Assembly: GCA_024226315.1 (NCBI GenBank)
Contig: JAAELT010000721.1
Coordinates: forward strand, 1-33,192
Length of the DNA: 33,192 bases
DNA from: a bacterium
GTDB lineage: Bacteria > Acidobacteriota > Thermoanaerobaculia > Multivoradales > J023
Reading direction: 5' to 3'
In this document: in pieces, positions 24,438 to 32,928 of the stretch
How positions within the stretch are numbered: the stretch's first letter is position 1
Layout: each line of letters opens with the position of its first letter
Made by a program: the position numbers and the translations under genes
Notes under the pieces: model-generated
Told to the model about the DNA's origin: nothing
Database searches by the model: none
What the model saw: the letters and a program-made list of their open reading frames with translations, nothing else

Positions 24438-27400
24438 TCAGGTACTGCCCCGCGCGAAGAATACTCCCGCCCCGACGAGCATCCGGGCATAGGCGGCAGC
24501 CGTGTGGCATGCGTAGAGCGTCCAGCCCTCATCCCGTTCCCAGCCTACGATGTCGCTGATTCCCCGAATCGCAAGTACCGGAATGTTGTAGCGCTGACAT
24601 GGGATGTACACACCCGCACTCTCCATCTCGACGGCCGAAACTGCCTTGAGGACTGTGCGCCACGTCTTCAGCAGCTCAGGGGCCTTAATCAGGCGATCGC
24701 TCGACGCAATCTTCCTCACGGTGGCGAGTGGCGCACTCCTCTTCGAGTGGCGCTCCAGAGCAGCGGAGATTTCAGCGTTCCATTCTATGTCATCGGTGGT
24801 GTGCGTTCCCTCCAAACCCGGCCGTGGGGCGGCAACTGCCTCAGCGGTATTCCAGCTGTTCGCACGTTCGATGGCACGCAATCGCTCGACGATCCTTGTG
24901 GCGGAGGGGTGCAGAGGTCCACCCAAGATTTTGTGGCGCCGACTACTCTGACCCGTCCCGGTGGCCTCAAGAGTGAGGTCTTGGATGTAATCCGAAATCA
25001 CAACGTCACCGAGGCAGAAGTCAGGAGTCGGGACGCTGCCCGCGATTCCGACAGCGAGCACGAAGCTTGGATCGAGGTCGCGGAGAAGTTCAGTCGCCGT
25101 GTTCTGGGCATGAGCGTTGCCATGTTGCACGGACCGCGTGATGGCTACGCGACATACACCTCTATCCGTTTCAATAGACGCGACGTCGTAGTCCCTGTTC
25201 CTTCCCTCGAGTGTTTCAGTAGGGGAAAACTTGTCGAGTAGAGCTTCGTACTCCTCCTCCTTCACAGTGATTATTCCAACATCGACGGTCGCCGCCGGCT
25301 CCTGGTCGCCCCGGCGGGTAGTCCCCGCTTCGAGCGTTTCGAGCAATCCCGTCGCCGTCGGCGGTCGCTCCTCCGGCTCCCATGACGAGGCGCGCTCAAG
25401 CACATCTCTGGCCGGCTGCGGAACCTCGAGACGGTCAAAGAAACCGCCAGGGTCCCGCAGCGCGGTCGGCGGCAGCTCTTCGCCATGGAGCACGAAAGCC
25501 GCGGTCATCGCCAGCGAGTAGACATCCGCCGCCGAGTCGACGTCTTTGGCCTGGTGCATGGATTCAGGTGCCATGTAGAGGAAACTGCCGAGCATGCTAC
25601 CGCTTCGGGTACCGCCGGTGGTGTCGAAGGCACGTACCAAGTCGAAGTCGGTGAGCTTAGCGTGGCCGTCAAGGGTCAGGAGGATGTTGGCGGGCTTGAC
25701 GTCGCGGTGGACAATGCCCTTCTGGTGCACGAAGTCGAGGGCGTGGGCGATGTCGCGCAAGATGGCGAGGTCGGTGAGCCGGCCATCGAGAACGGCCTGT
25801 CGCAGGTCGCCGCCTTCGACGTACTCCATGACAAAGAAGTGGTAACCGCCGTCTTCCAGCTTGGGCTCGATCACCCGCACGATGCCTTCGTGCTGGAGTT
25901 CGGACATCTTGCGGGCGCCGCGGAAGAAGCGCTCGCGGTGGCTGCGATCGTTTACGTACTGGCCGTGGAGCACTTTAGCGGCCACGAGCTGTTGGTTCTT
26001 GCGGTCGTAGGCTTTGAAGATGCTCGAGAATCCCCCTCGGCCCAGGCGCTCGAGGATGCGGAAGCGCCCGTCGGCGAGGAAGTCGCCGGGCTGGAGCTGG
26101 CCGCCTTCTCTCAAGCGACGCTTGATGTCCAGGATCTCCTCGAGCGCGAGGGAGGGATCTGCCCCGGTGCTCGTCAGCTCCTCGTGTTTCAGCTGTGCCT
26201 GCTCCAAAGCCTCGGCCAGCTTGCGGGAGGCTTCATCGGAAAAGTCTGGGGTTGGCGGTTTCTCGTAGAGCTGGCGCCGCCAGACTCGGGAAACATTGTC
26301 GTGAAAGTCGAGCTTCTCGCAGAGCTCGCTCCAGCTGTAGATCACGATCCGAGGGCCGTCGTCGCCGTGCTCCTCGGTGAGGCGCATTGCCAGGGCCTGG
26401 AGCTGGGTGTCTGGGGGCGCTGTTGTGGCGATCACCAGGGTCTCGAGGGTCCGTGCGAACTTCTCGGCAGCCTTCACTTCGGCCTGGACTTCCGCTTTGG
26501 TCAGCTGTTTCTCGGGGAAGACCCTCCGGCGCTTGCACTGGACGGCTTGCCAGCGGCCTCCTCGTCGGCCGTAGACGTCGACGCCGTGCTGTGCCTGGCC
26601 GGGGCGGCCGTGCTTTTTGGTCTCGGGGTCGCCCCACTCAGCTGAGAAGAGGTCGCGGCAGAAGTCCTCGAAGACCCGCCAGTCCCGAGGCGGTGGCACC
26701 TGGGTGGGCGGCCGTTCGTTGAGCTTGCGCCGCCAGACTCCGAAGACCTTGTCGTGCTGCTCGAGCACTTGACACAGTTCGCTCCAGCCGTAGACCACGA
26801 TTTGCGGACCCTCGTCGCCGTGCTTCTCGGAAATTGCCCTCGCGACGACCTGGAGTTGAGTGTCCGGGGGCGCGGTCGTGGCGATAACCAGGGTCTCGAG
26901 CGGTTGCGAAAAGTTGCTTGCGGCCTTGACCTCGGCTAGGACCTGCTTCTCGGTCAGGCGGATCTCAGGAAACACACGCCGGTGTTTACATTGGACGCCC
27001 TGCCACTTACCGTTGCGGCGGCCGAAAACGTCGACGCCGTGCAGCTGCTGGCCCTGGCGGCCGTGTTTCTGAGTCTCGGGGTCGCCCCACTCTGCTGCAA
27101 AGAGATCGCGGCAAAAGTCCTCGAAGACCTGCCAGTCCCGAGGCGGTGGCATCTGGTTGGGGTAACCCCCTCGCGCCAATCGACGCGCCGTTCTACCACG
27201 GCCGTGGCTCTGCCGCGCCCGCCCGCTACCGCCAACTCGACGCAGAATTTTGCCAGTCACAGTCGCAAACGCGCCGTGCTGTGCTCCGAACACAAGAGTC
27301 TCGCCTTGGGGATCCCGGATAGCTGCGCGGAAGCTCCGGCCGCCCACAAGTCGCCTGTCGATGAATTCCGAAACCCGCTCCAACATCAACACCCGCTGCG

Positions 27401-28811
27401 CATCTGGCCGCGACAAGTTGTCCAGAAGTTGTTGGCGAACTCCGTCCGGGAAACTATAGATCACTTCCTCGGCGTCGTCCGCGTCGCTGATCACTTTTAA
27501 CAATCCACTCAGTAGCAGTTCCGCCTCGTTCGGCTGTCCGGCCTGAGGAACCATGGTCTTCCTAATGACCCGGAGAATCGGCAGCGTCACAGCCGGGGAC
27601 GCGGCCACGCAGTAAGCCAGCCGACGTGTCGCTGGCGGCGCAGATCGCCAAAAAACCTCGAGCCTGGCTCTGTAACTCAAAACGCTATGGACCCGAGTGC
27701 CAGCCGACTGAGTTAGCTCGGCGCCCTCGACCGCAAGCTCGAAACCCGGCGCCCATGCGGATCGGCCCGTCAACCAGCGTGCCCAGCGGCGAAATGACAC
27801 TGGGTGCAGACTGAGCACCGGAACCGCCACCGCTTCGCGCCGAGAAGCCGACGAGCCGCGCATGGCAAGTGAGTAAATATATTCACAGCGGTTGACCGCT
27901 GCTGCCTGCCGGTGACTCGTCAGTGACAAGAACCGAATCGGTCGTGCCTCGCGTAGCGCTGTCCGCACCCAGAGATGCTCGGGCAGAAGCTGTATCATTG
28001 CAACAGGACCGTTAGCCTGGAAGGCTCTCAACAAGCGCGCATAGGTGCCGTCGCGCCATGGCGCCGCCACACAATCGGTCAGCAGTAAAGTAAGATGTCG
28101 GCCCAGAATGTCTCGGACTGGCGAATGCGGCGAGCGTGCTAGAGGTGTCCCTGAGCGAAGGTGCGGCTCGACTTGCGCCTCTCCATCTTTGGTAAAAAGG
28201 TGCCAGAGGCGCACATCTTGGAAGGCGCCCAGCAAGCTTAACAGTTTCGCCAGCTCCCGGATGGTGCTGTGCCAGAGATCCATCGAGCGGCTGCGGTCCA
28301 CGATCAGGTCCAGACTGAACCAGCGATCCTGCGCCGGCTCGAACGCGGGAAGCCACAGATCTGCCTCAGCGATACGTTCTGCGGTAGCCGTCTCGTCGAG
28401 TTCCACCGAGTAGCGGGAAGGCTCCAGTACTCTAAGAGGCCGCAAAGCCCGAGCCAGCAGAAGGCTGTGGGGAAGCGGTGTGGCACCTGGCACGCGGACC
28501 ATGGTCCCGGGCCGACTTGATGCCCCGCCGGCCAGTGGGAAAAGATCCATTCCGGATTCTCCGGAGCGCTCCTTTTCTTGGCCCACATGAGTACTGACCT
28601 CTCGGGACTCCTCCGCGGTCGTAGGCGGTGCGGTGGTTTCGGAGGCCGGGGGTAACGCTACGGGTTTGCCCTTCACTTCCGCCTGCGGTCGCAGAAATCT
28701 CGCGAGCCACAAAACATCCGCGACCTCTTCCGGCGTCGGAGTCGGCGGCAAACCGTTCTCTGCCGAGAGGCGTCCCATCACTCGTGAGACAGCGTTGACG
28801 TCGAGCGTCAT
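24438..28811 (-). CDS. vWA-like / 2x Mrr-like nuclease / Ser-Thr kinase / nucleoside phosphorylase fusion (1457 aa)
   Basis: Residues 1-100 are a helical head and a Pro-rich linker. About 110-400 are a SAV_2336-type vWA-like domain with the metal site DRSRSM (172-177). Two copies (about 558-700 and 707-852) of a restriction-endonuclease-like module follow, each with FEDFCRDLF, HGVDV and WQ.VQCK; catalytic Asp and Lys are 594/609 and 745/760. A protein kinase is at 912-1162: GRGGFSS loop, Lys 946, HRDVKPAN with Asp 1037, and DFD (1055-1057) in place of DFG. A PNP/UDP nucleoside phosphorylase fold is at 1177-1455 (VGIAGSVP, VSAVEMESAGV, RGISDIVG). No membrane segment is seen. The start overlaps the MoxR stop (ATGA). 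It is the likely effector of the VMAP-type system: target DNA, a phosphorylated partner and nucleotides are all possible substrates. Confidence 0.88.
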   Translation of the reverse strand: MTLDVNAVSRVMGRLSAENGLPPTPTPEEVADVLWLARFLRPQAEVKGKPVALPPASETTAPPTTAEESREVSTHVGQEKERSGESGMDLFPLAGGASSRPGTMVRVPGATPLPHSLLLARALRPLRVLEPSRYSVELDETATAERIAEADLWLPAFEPAQDRWFSLDLIVDRSRSMDLWHSTIRELAKLLSLLGAFQDVRLWHLFTKDGEAQVEPHLRSGTPLARSPHSPVRDILGRHLTLLLTDCVAAPWRDGTYARLLRAFQANGPVAMIQLLPEHLWVRTALREARPIRFLSLTSHRQAAAVNRCEYIYSLAMRGSSASRREAVAVPVLSLHPVSFRRWARWLTGRSAWAPGFELAVEGAELTQSAGTRVHSVLSYRARLEVFWRSAPPATRRLAYCVAASPAVTLPILRVIRKTMVPQAGQPNEAELLLSGLLKVISDADDAEEVIYSFPDGVRQQLLDNLSRPDAQRVLMLERVSEFIDRRLVGGRSFRAAIRDPQGETLVFGAQHGAFATVTGKILRRVGGSGRARQSHGRGRTARRLARGGYPNQMPPPRDWQVFEDFCRDLFAAEWGDPETQKHGRQGQQLHGVDVFGRRNGKWQGVQCKHRRVFPEIRLTEKQVLAEVKAASNFSQPLETLVIATTAPPDTQLQVVARAISEKHGDEGPQIVVYGWSELCQVLEQHDKVFGVWRRKLNERPPTQVPPPRDWRVFEDFCRDLFSAEWGDPETKKHGRPGQAQHGVDVYGRRGGRWQAVQCKRRRVFPEKQLTKAEVQAEVKAAEKFARTLETLVIATTAPPDTQLQALAMRLTEEHGDDGPRIVIYSWSELCEKLDFHDNVSRVWRRQLYEKPPTPDFSDEASRKLAEALEQAQLKHEELTSTGADPSLALEEILDIKRRLREGGQLQPGDFLADGRFRILERLGRGGFSSIFKAYDRKNQQLVAAKVLHGQYVNDRSHRERFFRGARKMSELQHEGIVRVIEPKLEDGGYHFFVMEYVEGGDLRQAVLDGRLTDLAILRDIAHALDFVHQKGIVHRDVKPANILLTLDGHAKLTDFDLVRAFDTTGGTRSGSMLGSFLYMAPESMHQAKDVDSAADVYSLAMTAAFVLHGEELPPTALRDPGGFFDRLEVPQPARDVLERASSWEPEERPPTATGLLETLEAGTTRRGDQEPAATVDVGIITVKEEEYEALLDKFSPTETLEGRNRDYDVASIETDRGVCRVAITRSVQHGNAHAQNTATELLRDLDPSFVLAVGIAGSVPTPDFCLGDVVISDYIQDLTLEATGTGQSSRRHKILGGPLHPSATRIVERLRAIERANSWNTAEAVAAPRPGLEGTHTTDDIEWNAEISAALERHSKRSAPLATVRKIASSDRLIKAPELLKTWRTVLKAVSAVEMESAGVYIPCQRYNIPVLAIRGISDIVGWERDEGWTLYACHTAAAYARMLVGAGVFFARGST

Positions 28812-29773
28812 CCGTGATCCAGCTCCCGCAGGACGATCTCCAGCACCTCGTCGCGTTCCTTTCCTTCCGGTACCCGACCCCGCGTGAGAAGAAAGATCGC
28901 GTTGAGAAGTTGGTCTGTCGCCAACAGCGCGGGGCCCTCGTCTCGGCGGCGGACGAAATCTTTAATCAGCTCGTCGACCTTCTTGAGATCCAAATCCTCG
29001 AAATGAGCCAGCACGATTCGCTGCAACTCCTCCTCGCTCGGTGGATCGATGTTCAGACTCAGACACCGCCTCCGGAAAGCTGGTGGCATCTCTCGCTCGG
29101 CATTACTGGTGAGCACTACGAGGGGAAACTCCGCGCATTGCACGCGTCCCCGTGTCACAGTCACCCGGTCCTCATCTGATCTCCCGTCAACAGGCAATAC
29201 CGCCACCTCTGGCACTTTCGAAGAGATCCGCACCAGCTCGGCGATCTCGAATTCGCCCTCCTCGAAAACATGAAGCAAATCGTTGGGCAGGTCGATATCT
29301 GCCTTGTCGATCTCGTCGATCAGCAGCACCCTGGGTCGCGGGCCAGGCAAGAGCGCCGTGCCCAAAGGGCCGAGCTTGAAGTAGAGACCGAGGTCTTCGC
29401 CCGAGCCGCTCTTGAGATCCTGCAGTCGAGCCAGGGCGTCGTACTGGTAGAGCCCTTCCTGCAGATTCGAACGGGAGTTGATCGACCAGCGTAGCACTCC
29501 TCCGAGCTTGAGCTCGTGGGCCACTGCGTAGGCAAGCGAGGACTTGCCACACCCTGGCGGACCGGTAATGATAAGTGGCCGCCGCAGATAGAGTGCTGCG
29601 TTTACCAGTTCGGTCTCCTGGAGTCGCACCTGGAAGGTCCTACCGCGGGGATCCTCACCTTCCTCGATGCCTTGGCGGCGGGCCGCGAAATCCCTCCAGG
29701 GAGGAGGCTTTGGTAACTTCTTGATGCGGTCGCTAGGCCCGCCGCTTCCGGTGTAGATCTTCCAGTCGCTCAT
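28808..29773 (-). CDS. MoxR-type AAA+ ATPase (321 aa)
   Basis: Walker A is GPPGCGKS (71-78), Walker B is VLLIDEIDKAD (149-159), sensor 1 is LTSNAERE (221-228), and the arginine-finger segment is PPAFRRRC (230-237). MoxR ATPases act as chaperone-like remodellers that work with vWA-domain proteins on a shared substrate; here the vWA-like partner is encoded immediately downstream with a four-base overlap. The start is two bases after the stop of the protease gene, with GAGG about ten bases upstream. All motifs needed for ATP hydrolysis are present. The length is normal for the family. Confidence 0.93.
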   Translation of the reverse strand: MSDWKIYTGSGGPSDRIKKLPKPPPWRDFAARRQGIEEGEDPRGRTFQVRLQETELVNAALYLRRPLIITGPPGCGKSSLAYAVAHELKLGGVLRWSINSRSNLQEGLYQYDALARLQDLKSGSGEDLGLYFKLGPLGTALLPGPRPRVLLIDEIDKADIDLPNDLLHVFEEGEFEIAELVRISSKVPEVAVLPVDGRSDEDRVTVTRGRVQCAEFPLVVLTSNAEREMPPAFRRRCLSLNIDPPSEEELQRIVLAHFEDLDLKKVDELIKDFVRRRDEGPALLATDQLLNAIFLLTRGRVPEGKERDEVLEIVLRELDHG

Positions 29774-29775
29774 CT

Positions 29776-31590
29776 TCAGGGGTCCTCAAGGAGTTCGGGC
29801 TCGTAGAAGGCGCCGTCCTCGGTCCGGTCGGGAAACGGCCGAGTGGGATCGTCCCAGAGCAACGTCAGGTGGCGACCTTCATGCTCGTCGGCCTCGTTCG
29901 CTGCGTCTACCCGGACCTGACGGATCTTCGCCGGTAGACGGTTGAGAGGTTTGTTCTCGATCAACTGGCGGAAGAAACTGTAGCCCCCTTCTGCGGAGAG
30001 AATCCCCTTCTTGCGCAGCCAGAGTGCTGCAGGCACGCCATCTTGGAGCAGCCCTCTAAGCGTGCGGTCCGGTGCTGTCGGGGCCCAGAGAAGGGTCGCA
30101 CAGACCACCTTCGTGGAACTCAGGGCGGCATGGAGGGAGCGTTCCGTTCGCGACACTGAAAAGCAGACAGCAGTGGCACGATCCTCCACCGACAGATCAT
30201 CGAGCAGCAGGCGGCGGCAGGAAAACTCTGGCTCGCGATGCAACTCCTCCCAGCGCGCCCGCAGCAGCGCCCGCAGAATCGGGTCCGTGTCCCGCTCCAG
30301 CGATCGAACTACCACCAGCTGATGGGTCCCGACACGAACCTTCTCAAAGGGAAGACGCAAGAACCATTGATCGACATCGAGGACCAGCAGAGCCTCAGGT
30401 AACAGGAACTCGAACTGGATGCTGCGCGGATCGAACCCCTCGTCTGTGATCGCTGTGATCCTTTTGATCGCCTTGCGAAGAATCCGGTGCAGATTTGCTC
30501 CCGCCCGCTCGGATTCCAACGTTGATTCCTCATCGAGGAGATTCGCCGGCCGCGGGCTGCCCAGCAAGTAGGCACCGATGTGACATCTTGTTTTCGGACC
30601 GACCTCCTCCGAGCAGGGGGCCTCGATTTTCACCAAGACGTAATACGGTCCTGGCTGTGCCTCAGGGGCTTGGGTAACCACTGCCGGCACTAGCTCCCCG
30701 AAGTCCCGCCGGGCTTCCTCGAGCCACTCTTCCAGCTCTTGGCGCAGCGCATCGCGAACTCTGCCTCGGAGCGAACGGACGAATCGGAGGAGGGGAAACG
30801 CTCCCGAGCTGCTCTGCTGCGGCGCCTCCGCCAAGCTCTGGACGGCATCTTTCAGAAGTTTCTCCGGCTCCGCGGTCAACGACAGAGCAGGCCAGTCGCG
30901 GGGGGCACAACTCTGATGGAGCTGACGGATCTCCTCAGACTTCAGGCCCATTTGTACGCAGATACGCGTGAGGCGGGGTAGTGCGTCGACCAACCACGGT
31001 GAGACGCTCGCAAGCGACGCAAAACGGAGAACCTGCCATAGGCCAGACGTGGGAATCATGTAAGCCGCATCGGTAGCCTCCTTGGCGACGATCATCCCCA
31101 GGGCGCCGCCGCGCCGTTGGCTCCACACTGCGGTACCGCTGAAGTACCGCTCGACGTGCCGTGCTCCTTTCGTTTCGATCTGCACCCAACCACCTGGGAG
31201 CAGCGCCAGGACACTACCCTCGATGGCAGTTCCGGACGGCCGATCGAATCCCACCGCATGGAACGTGTCACCTGGCTCATGCCCAGTCAGAGCCAAGGAG
31301 TTGCTGCTCGAGGGGCGCGTCTCGACCAGCTCAAGAACAGCGATATCGTCAGCACGACCCTTCGGGTTGCCACAATGGAGGACCGTGGCCTCTCGGGGCT
31401 TGCCGGGTTCCGGCACAAAGGCGACATAGAGTGTCTGGTAGTGTCCATCATGACGTTGGCCCACGACATGGGCGCAAGTCAGGATCCGCCGCTCTTCGAC
31501 GAGAAATCCGGCGCCAAGGGTTTCCGCCCCGGGGCCTGGGCCGTCCTGGATCCTTACTACACCAGCTTCAAAACCTCGCCAATTCCCCAT
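29776..31590 (-). CDS. Trypsin-like protease fused to VMAP C-terminal domain (604 aa)
   Basis: Residues about 5-195 are a trypsin-fold protease: AGFLVEERRILTCAHVVG with His 41, DDIAVLEL with Asp 82, and RYFSGTAVW with the probable nucleophile Ser 151. A helical middle (about 205-300) follows, then a VMAP-C-like domain (about 312-600; YYVLVKIE ... DQWFLRLPFEKVRVG ... LLWDDPTRPF). In the comparative-genomic description of vWA-MoxR-VMAP conflict systems, such proteins link a peptidase or effector to the vWA and MoxR partners. I prefer ATG 31590, where the fold begins; the frame extends to 31680 but that stretch lies over the start of the divergent gene. No signal peptide is present, so the protease would act inside the cell. 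Confidence 0.85.
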   Translation of the reverse strand: MGNWRGFEAGVVRIQDGPGPGAETLGAGFLVEERRILTCAHVVGQRHDGHYQTLYVAFVPEPGKPREATVLHCGNPKGRADDIAVLELVETRPSSSNSLALTGHEPGDTFHAVGFDRPSGTAIEGSVLALLPGGWVQIETKGARHVERYFSGTAVWSQRRGGALGMIVAKEATDAAYMIPTSGLWQVLRFASLASVSPWLVDALPRLTRICVQMGLKSEEIRQLHQSCAPRDWPALSLTAEPEKLLKDAVQSLAEAPQQSSSGAFPLLRFVRSLRGRVRDALRQELEEWLEEARRDFGELVPAVVTQAPEAQPGPYYVLVKIEAPCSEEVGPKTRCHIGAYLLGSPRPANLLDEESTLESERAGANLHRILRKAIKRITAITDEGFDPRSIQFEFLLPEALLVLDVDQWFLRLPFEKVRVGTHQLVVVRSLERDTDPILRALLRARWEELHREPEFSCRRLLLDDLSVEDRATAVCFSVSRTERSLHAALSSTKVVCATLLWAPTAPDRTLRGLLQDGVPAALWLRKKGILSAEGGYSFFRQLIENKPLNRLPAKIRQVRVDAANEADEHEGRHLTLLWDDPTRPFPDRTEDGAFYEPELLEDP

Positions 31591-31642
31591 TGCCCGGAGT
31601 ATAGTGCAGCCATGAGGTCCCAAAGCGGCAAGGAGGAAGATC
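31591..31642. promoter_or_regulatory. 52-base divergent promoter region of the VMAP system
   Basis: Only 52 bases separate the divergent starts. On the minus strand TATACT (31603-31598) ends seven bases before ATG 31590, and no Shine-Dalgarno sequence is visible, so a leaderless transcript is possible. On the plus strand the overlapping TATAGT (31600-31605) could be the -10 for Trypco1, which has AAGGAGG just before its ATG. The overlapping -10 boxes would compete for polymerase. The -35 matches are weak. Confidence 0.4.
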
Positions 31643-31987
31643 ATGAAGCGCTTGGTCGAGTTTGAGCTCGATGACGGCACGCCAGTCTATGTCGAGATCA
31701 ACGAGGAGAGTCCGAGAGAGATAGAAAAGGTCGGTGGCCGGCGCGGCAAGGACACCGACGACCCGCCGAAGGGGGGCTCCTTCGAAGGGGCGATCGGGCG
31801 CATCAAGCCGGCAGCAGAAGCCGTGCTCAACGCCTTCCGGGAGTTCAACACGCCTGACGAGATCGCTCTCGAGTTCGGTATGAAGATCGCTGGCAAGACC
31901 AACGCCTTCGTATTCTCCGCCGACACCGAAGCGACCTTCAAGGTGGCTTTGAAGTGGGCAAACAAGAAGCCGGAGAGCACCGCTTGA
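31643..31987 (+). CDS. Trypsin-co-occurring domain 1 (Trypco1) protein (114 aa)
   Basis: The opening KRLVEFELDDGTPVYVEINE is followed by a charged linker (20-48), then the core SFEGAIGRIKPAAEAVLNAF, DEIALEFGMKIAGKTNAFVF and EATFKVALKWA. This is the pattern of the Trypco1 (CU044_2847-type) family, small proteins found beside trypsin-VMAP genes and thought to interact with or be cut by the protease. AAGGAGG lies seven bases before the ATG. It is divergent from the protease gene across a 52-base gap. It probably senses, inhibits or is a substrate of the protease; which of these is unknown. Confidence 0.85.
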   Translation: MKRLVEFELDDGTPVYVEINEESPREIEKVGGRRGKDTDDPPKGGSFEGAIGRIKPAAEAVLNAFREFNTPDEIALEFGMKIAGKTNAFVFSADTEATFKVALKWANKKPESTA

Positions 31988-32127
31988 GTCGCCTGCAAGG
32001 ACCGGTCTGGGTTCCGGTAGCTCTCGCCGTAGTCGGGTCGTCCGGCTCGAGGACGGCTCGATAGGCAGCGTCTCGCAGGCGGTCCAGGTTGCGGCTCCGA
32101 GCCATCGAGTGGCCAGCAGCGAGACCG

Positions 32128-32244
32128 ATCTGCCACACTCTTGTCCGCGACGCCAACGCGTGAAGCGGCATCGACAACGTGACCGTTGTTCTGCTCTAGG
32201 TCGAAGCTCGCGTCGAAGCGGCGCCTACGCTCGCCCTGCCACAC
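32128..32244 (-). pseudogene. N-terminal remnant of the Mu/Tni-like transposase
   Basis: The frame reads MWQGERRRRFDASFDLEQNN then GHVVDAASRVGVADKSVAD. It aligns with the start of the relic at 22872 (MRHGER ... FGDLEHDGHVVKPAACFGVV ... VADLL). DNA similarity continues outward to about 32301 (GCGCGTCGTCGTAGTCGGC) and into repeat copy 3. The rest of the gene is missing. Confidence 0.6.
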
Positions 32245-32325
32245 TTGTCTGGACGCTTGGAACCGACAGTCAGCGGCGCGTCGTCGTAGTCGGCAGGCGC
32301 TCGCGCTGGGTCAGTCAGGGTTTCC

Positions 32326-32558
32326 CCCTTGAGTGTTGCCGTCTGTTGGCGGCAGCGGTCACGGTAGGGGGAGCGTTGCAGTGTGCTGCCCCCACAGTGC
32401 CCCTTGACACCGCGACGACGATCTGTGGTAAGCTGCTCCCATCATGGGCACGACGGGAGTAAACACCGTCCAGTCAAGCACTTACGTGGTGTGTCCCGGG
32501 GCGAAATCGGCGCTTAGTCCGGGCCTTGAAGCCCGTTGACTACCGCCCTTGTATGGTC
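32326..32558 (+). repeat. 230-base dispersed repeat, copy 3
   Basis: It runs from CCCTTGAGTGTTG to CGCCCTTGTATGGTCC and is the closest relative of copy 1 (roughly 85% by eye). It lies outside the transposase N-terminal remnant, as copy 2 does. To its right come an inverted repeat and an IS110 copy. Confidence 0.8.
32404..32434 (+). promoter_or_regulatory. Sigma-70-like promoter inside repeat copy 3
   Basis: TTGACA (32404-32409), 19 bases, TAAGCT (32429-32434) preceded by TGG. The boxes are conserved in all three copies while the spacer differs. It points toward the inverted repeat and the IS110 leader. Confidence 0.45.
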
Positions 32559-32659
32559 CGGGGCGTGGCTGTGGGAGCCTGTTTTTCCAGCGCCAGCGGA
32601 GTCTTCGAGTAAGCGCAGAAGGCGCGATAAGGCCGACCAGCTCCCACAGCCACGCCCCG
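32559..32659. repeat. 20-bp perfect inverted repeat around a 61-base loop
   Basis: CGGGGCGTGGCTGTGGGAGC at 32559-32578 is the exact reverse complement of 32640-32659. No gene lies in the 61 bases between. It is much longer than chance would give. Possible readings are the ends of a tiny MITE-like element, a strong RNA hairpin downstream of the repeat promoter, or a folded recombination site. No second copy is seen in the window. Confidence 0.8.
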
Positions 32660-32763
32660 CCTCGGCTTGATGGGCGGGGAGGCCGATACTGCCCTGAAGC
32701 CGGAATCTGGACCGGCGATTGGCCCAGTGTGAGACCCGGTAGGATCCCGAGGCTCTGTCCGCG

Positions 32764-32928
32764 AGAGGCCGGTCGCCCTGAAGCCCCGAGCTTGTCTGAA
32801 AGATTGGCCCCCCGCCCTCTTCGTCAAGTCCGAGGAAGTATCCGAGGCACAAAGCCTGTGTACAAGGTCGGACCGACGAGGGTTCAGGATCGGGGAACCG
32901 GACAACACCTTACCAAAGGAGGCTCGTG
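32764..32928 (+). ncRNA. IS110 5' leader, second copy; candidate bridge RNA
   Basis: It matches 1875-2039 base for base along its length with scattered substitutions and small indels (for example CCTGTGTACAAGGTCGG and CGGGGAACCGGACAA are shared). Conservation in a stretch with no shared reading frame fits a structural RNA. It ends in the same AAAGGAGG ribosome site. Confidence 0.45.

Noticed and set aside
25485..26645. A 386-codon plus-strand frame inside the conflict effector
   Set aside because: The minus strand here encodes the kinase and nuclease modules with all key residues, so the plus frame is a mirror effect.
31591..31680. N-terminal extension of the trypsin-VMAP protein
   Set aside because: It overlaps the start of Trypco1 and its ribosome site, and the protease fold begins only after residue 31 of the longer frame.
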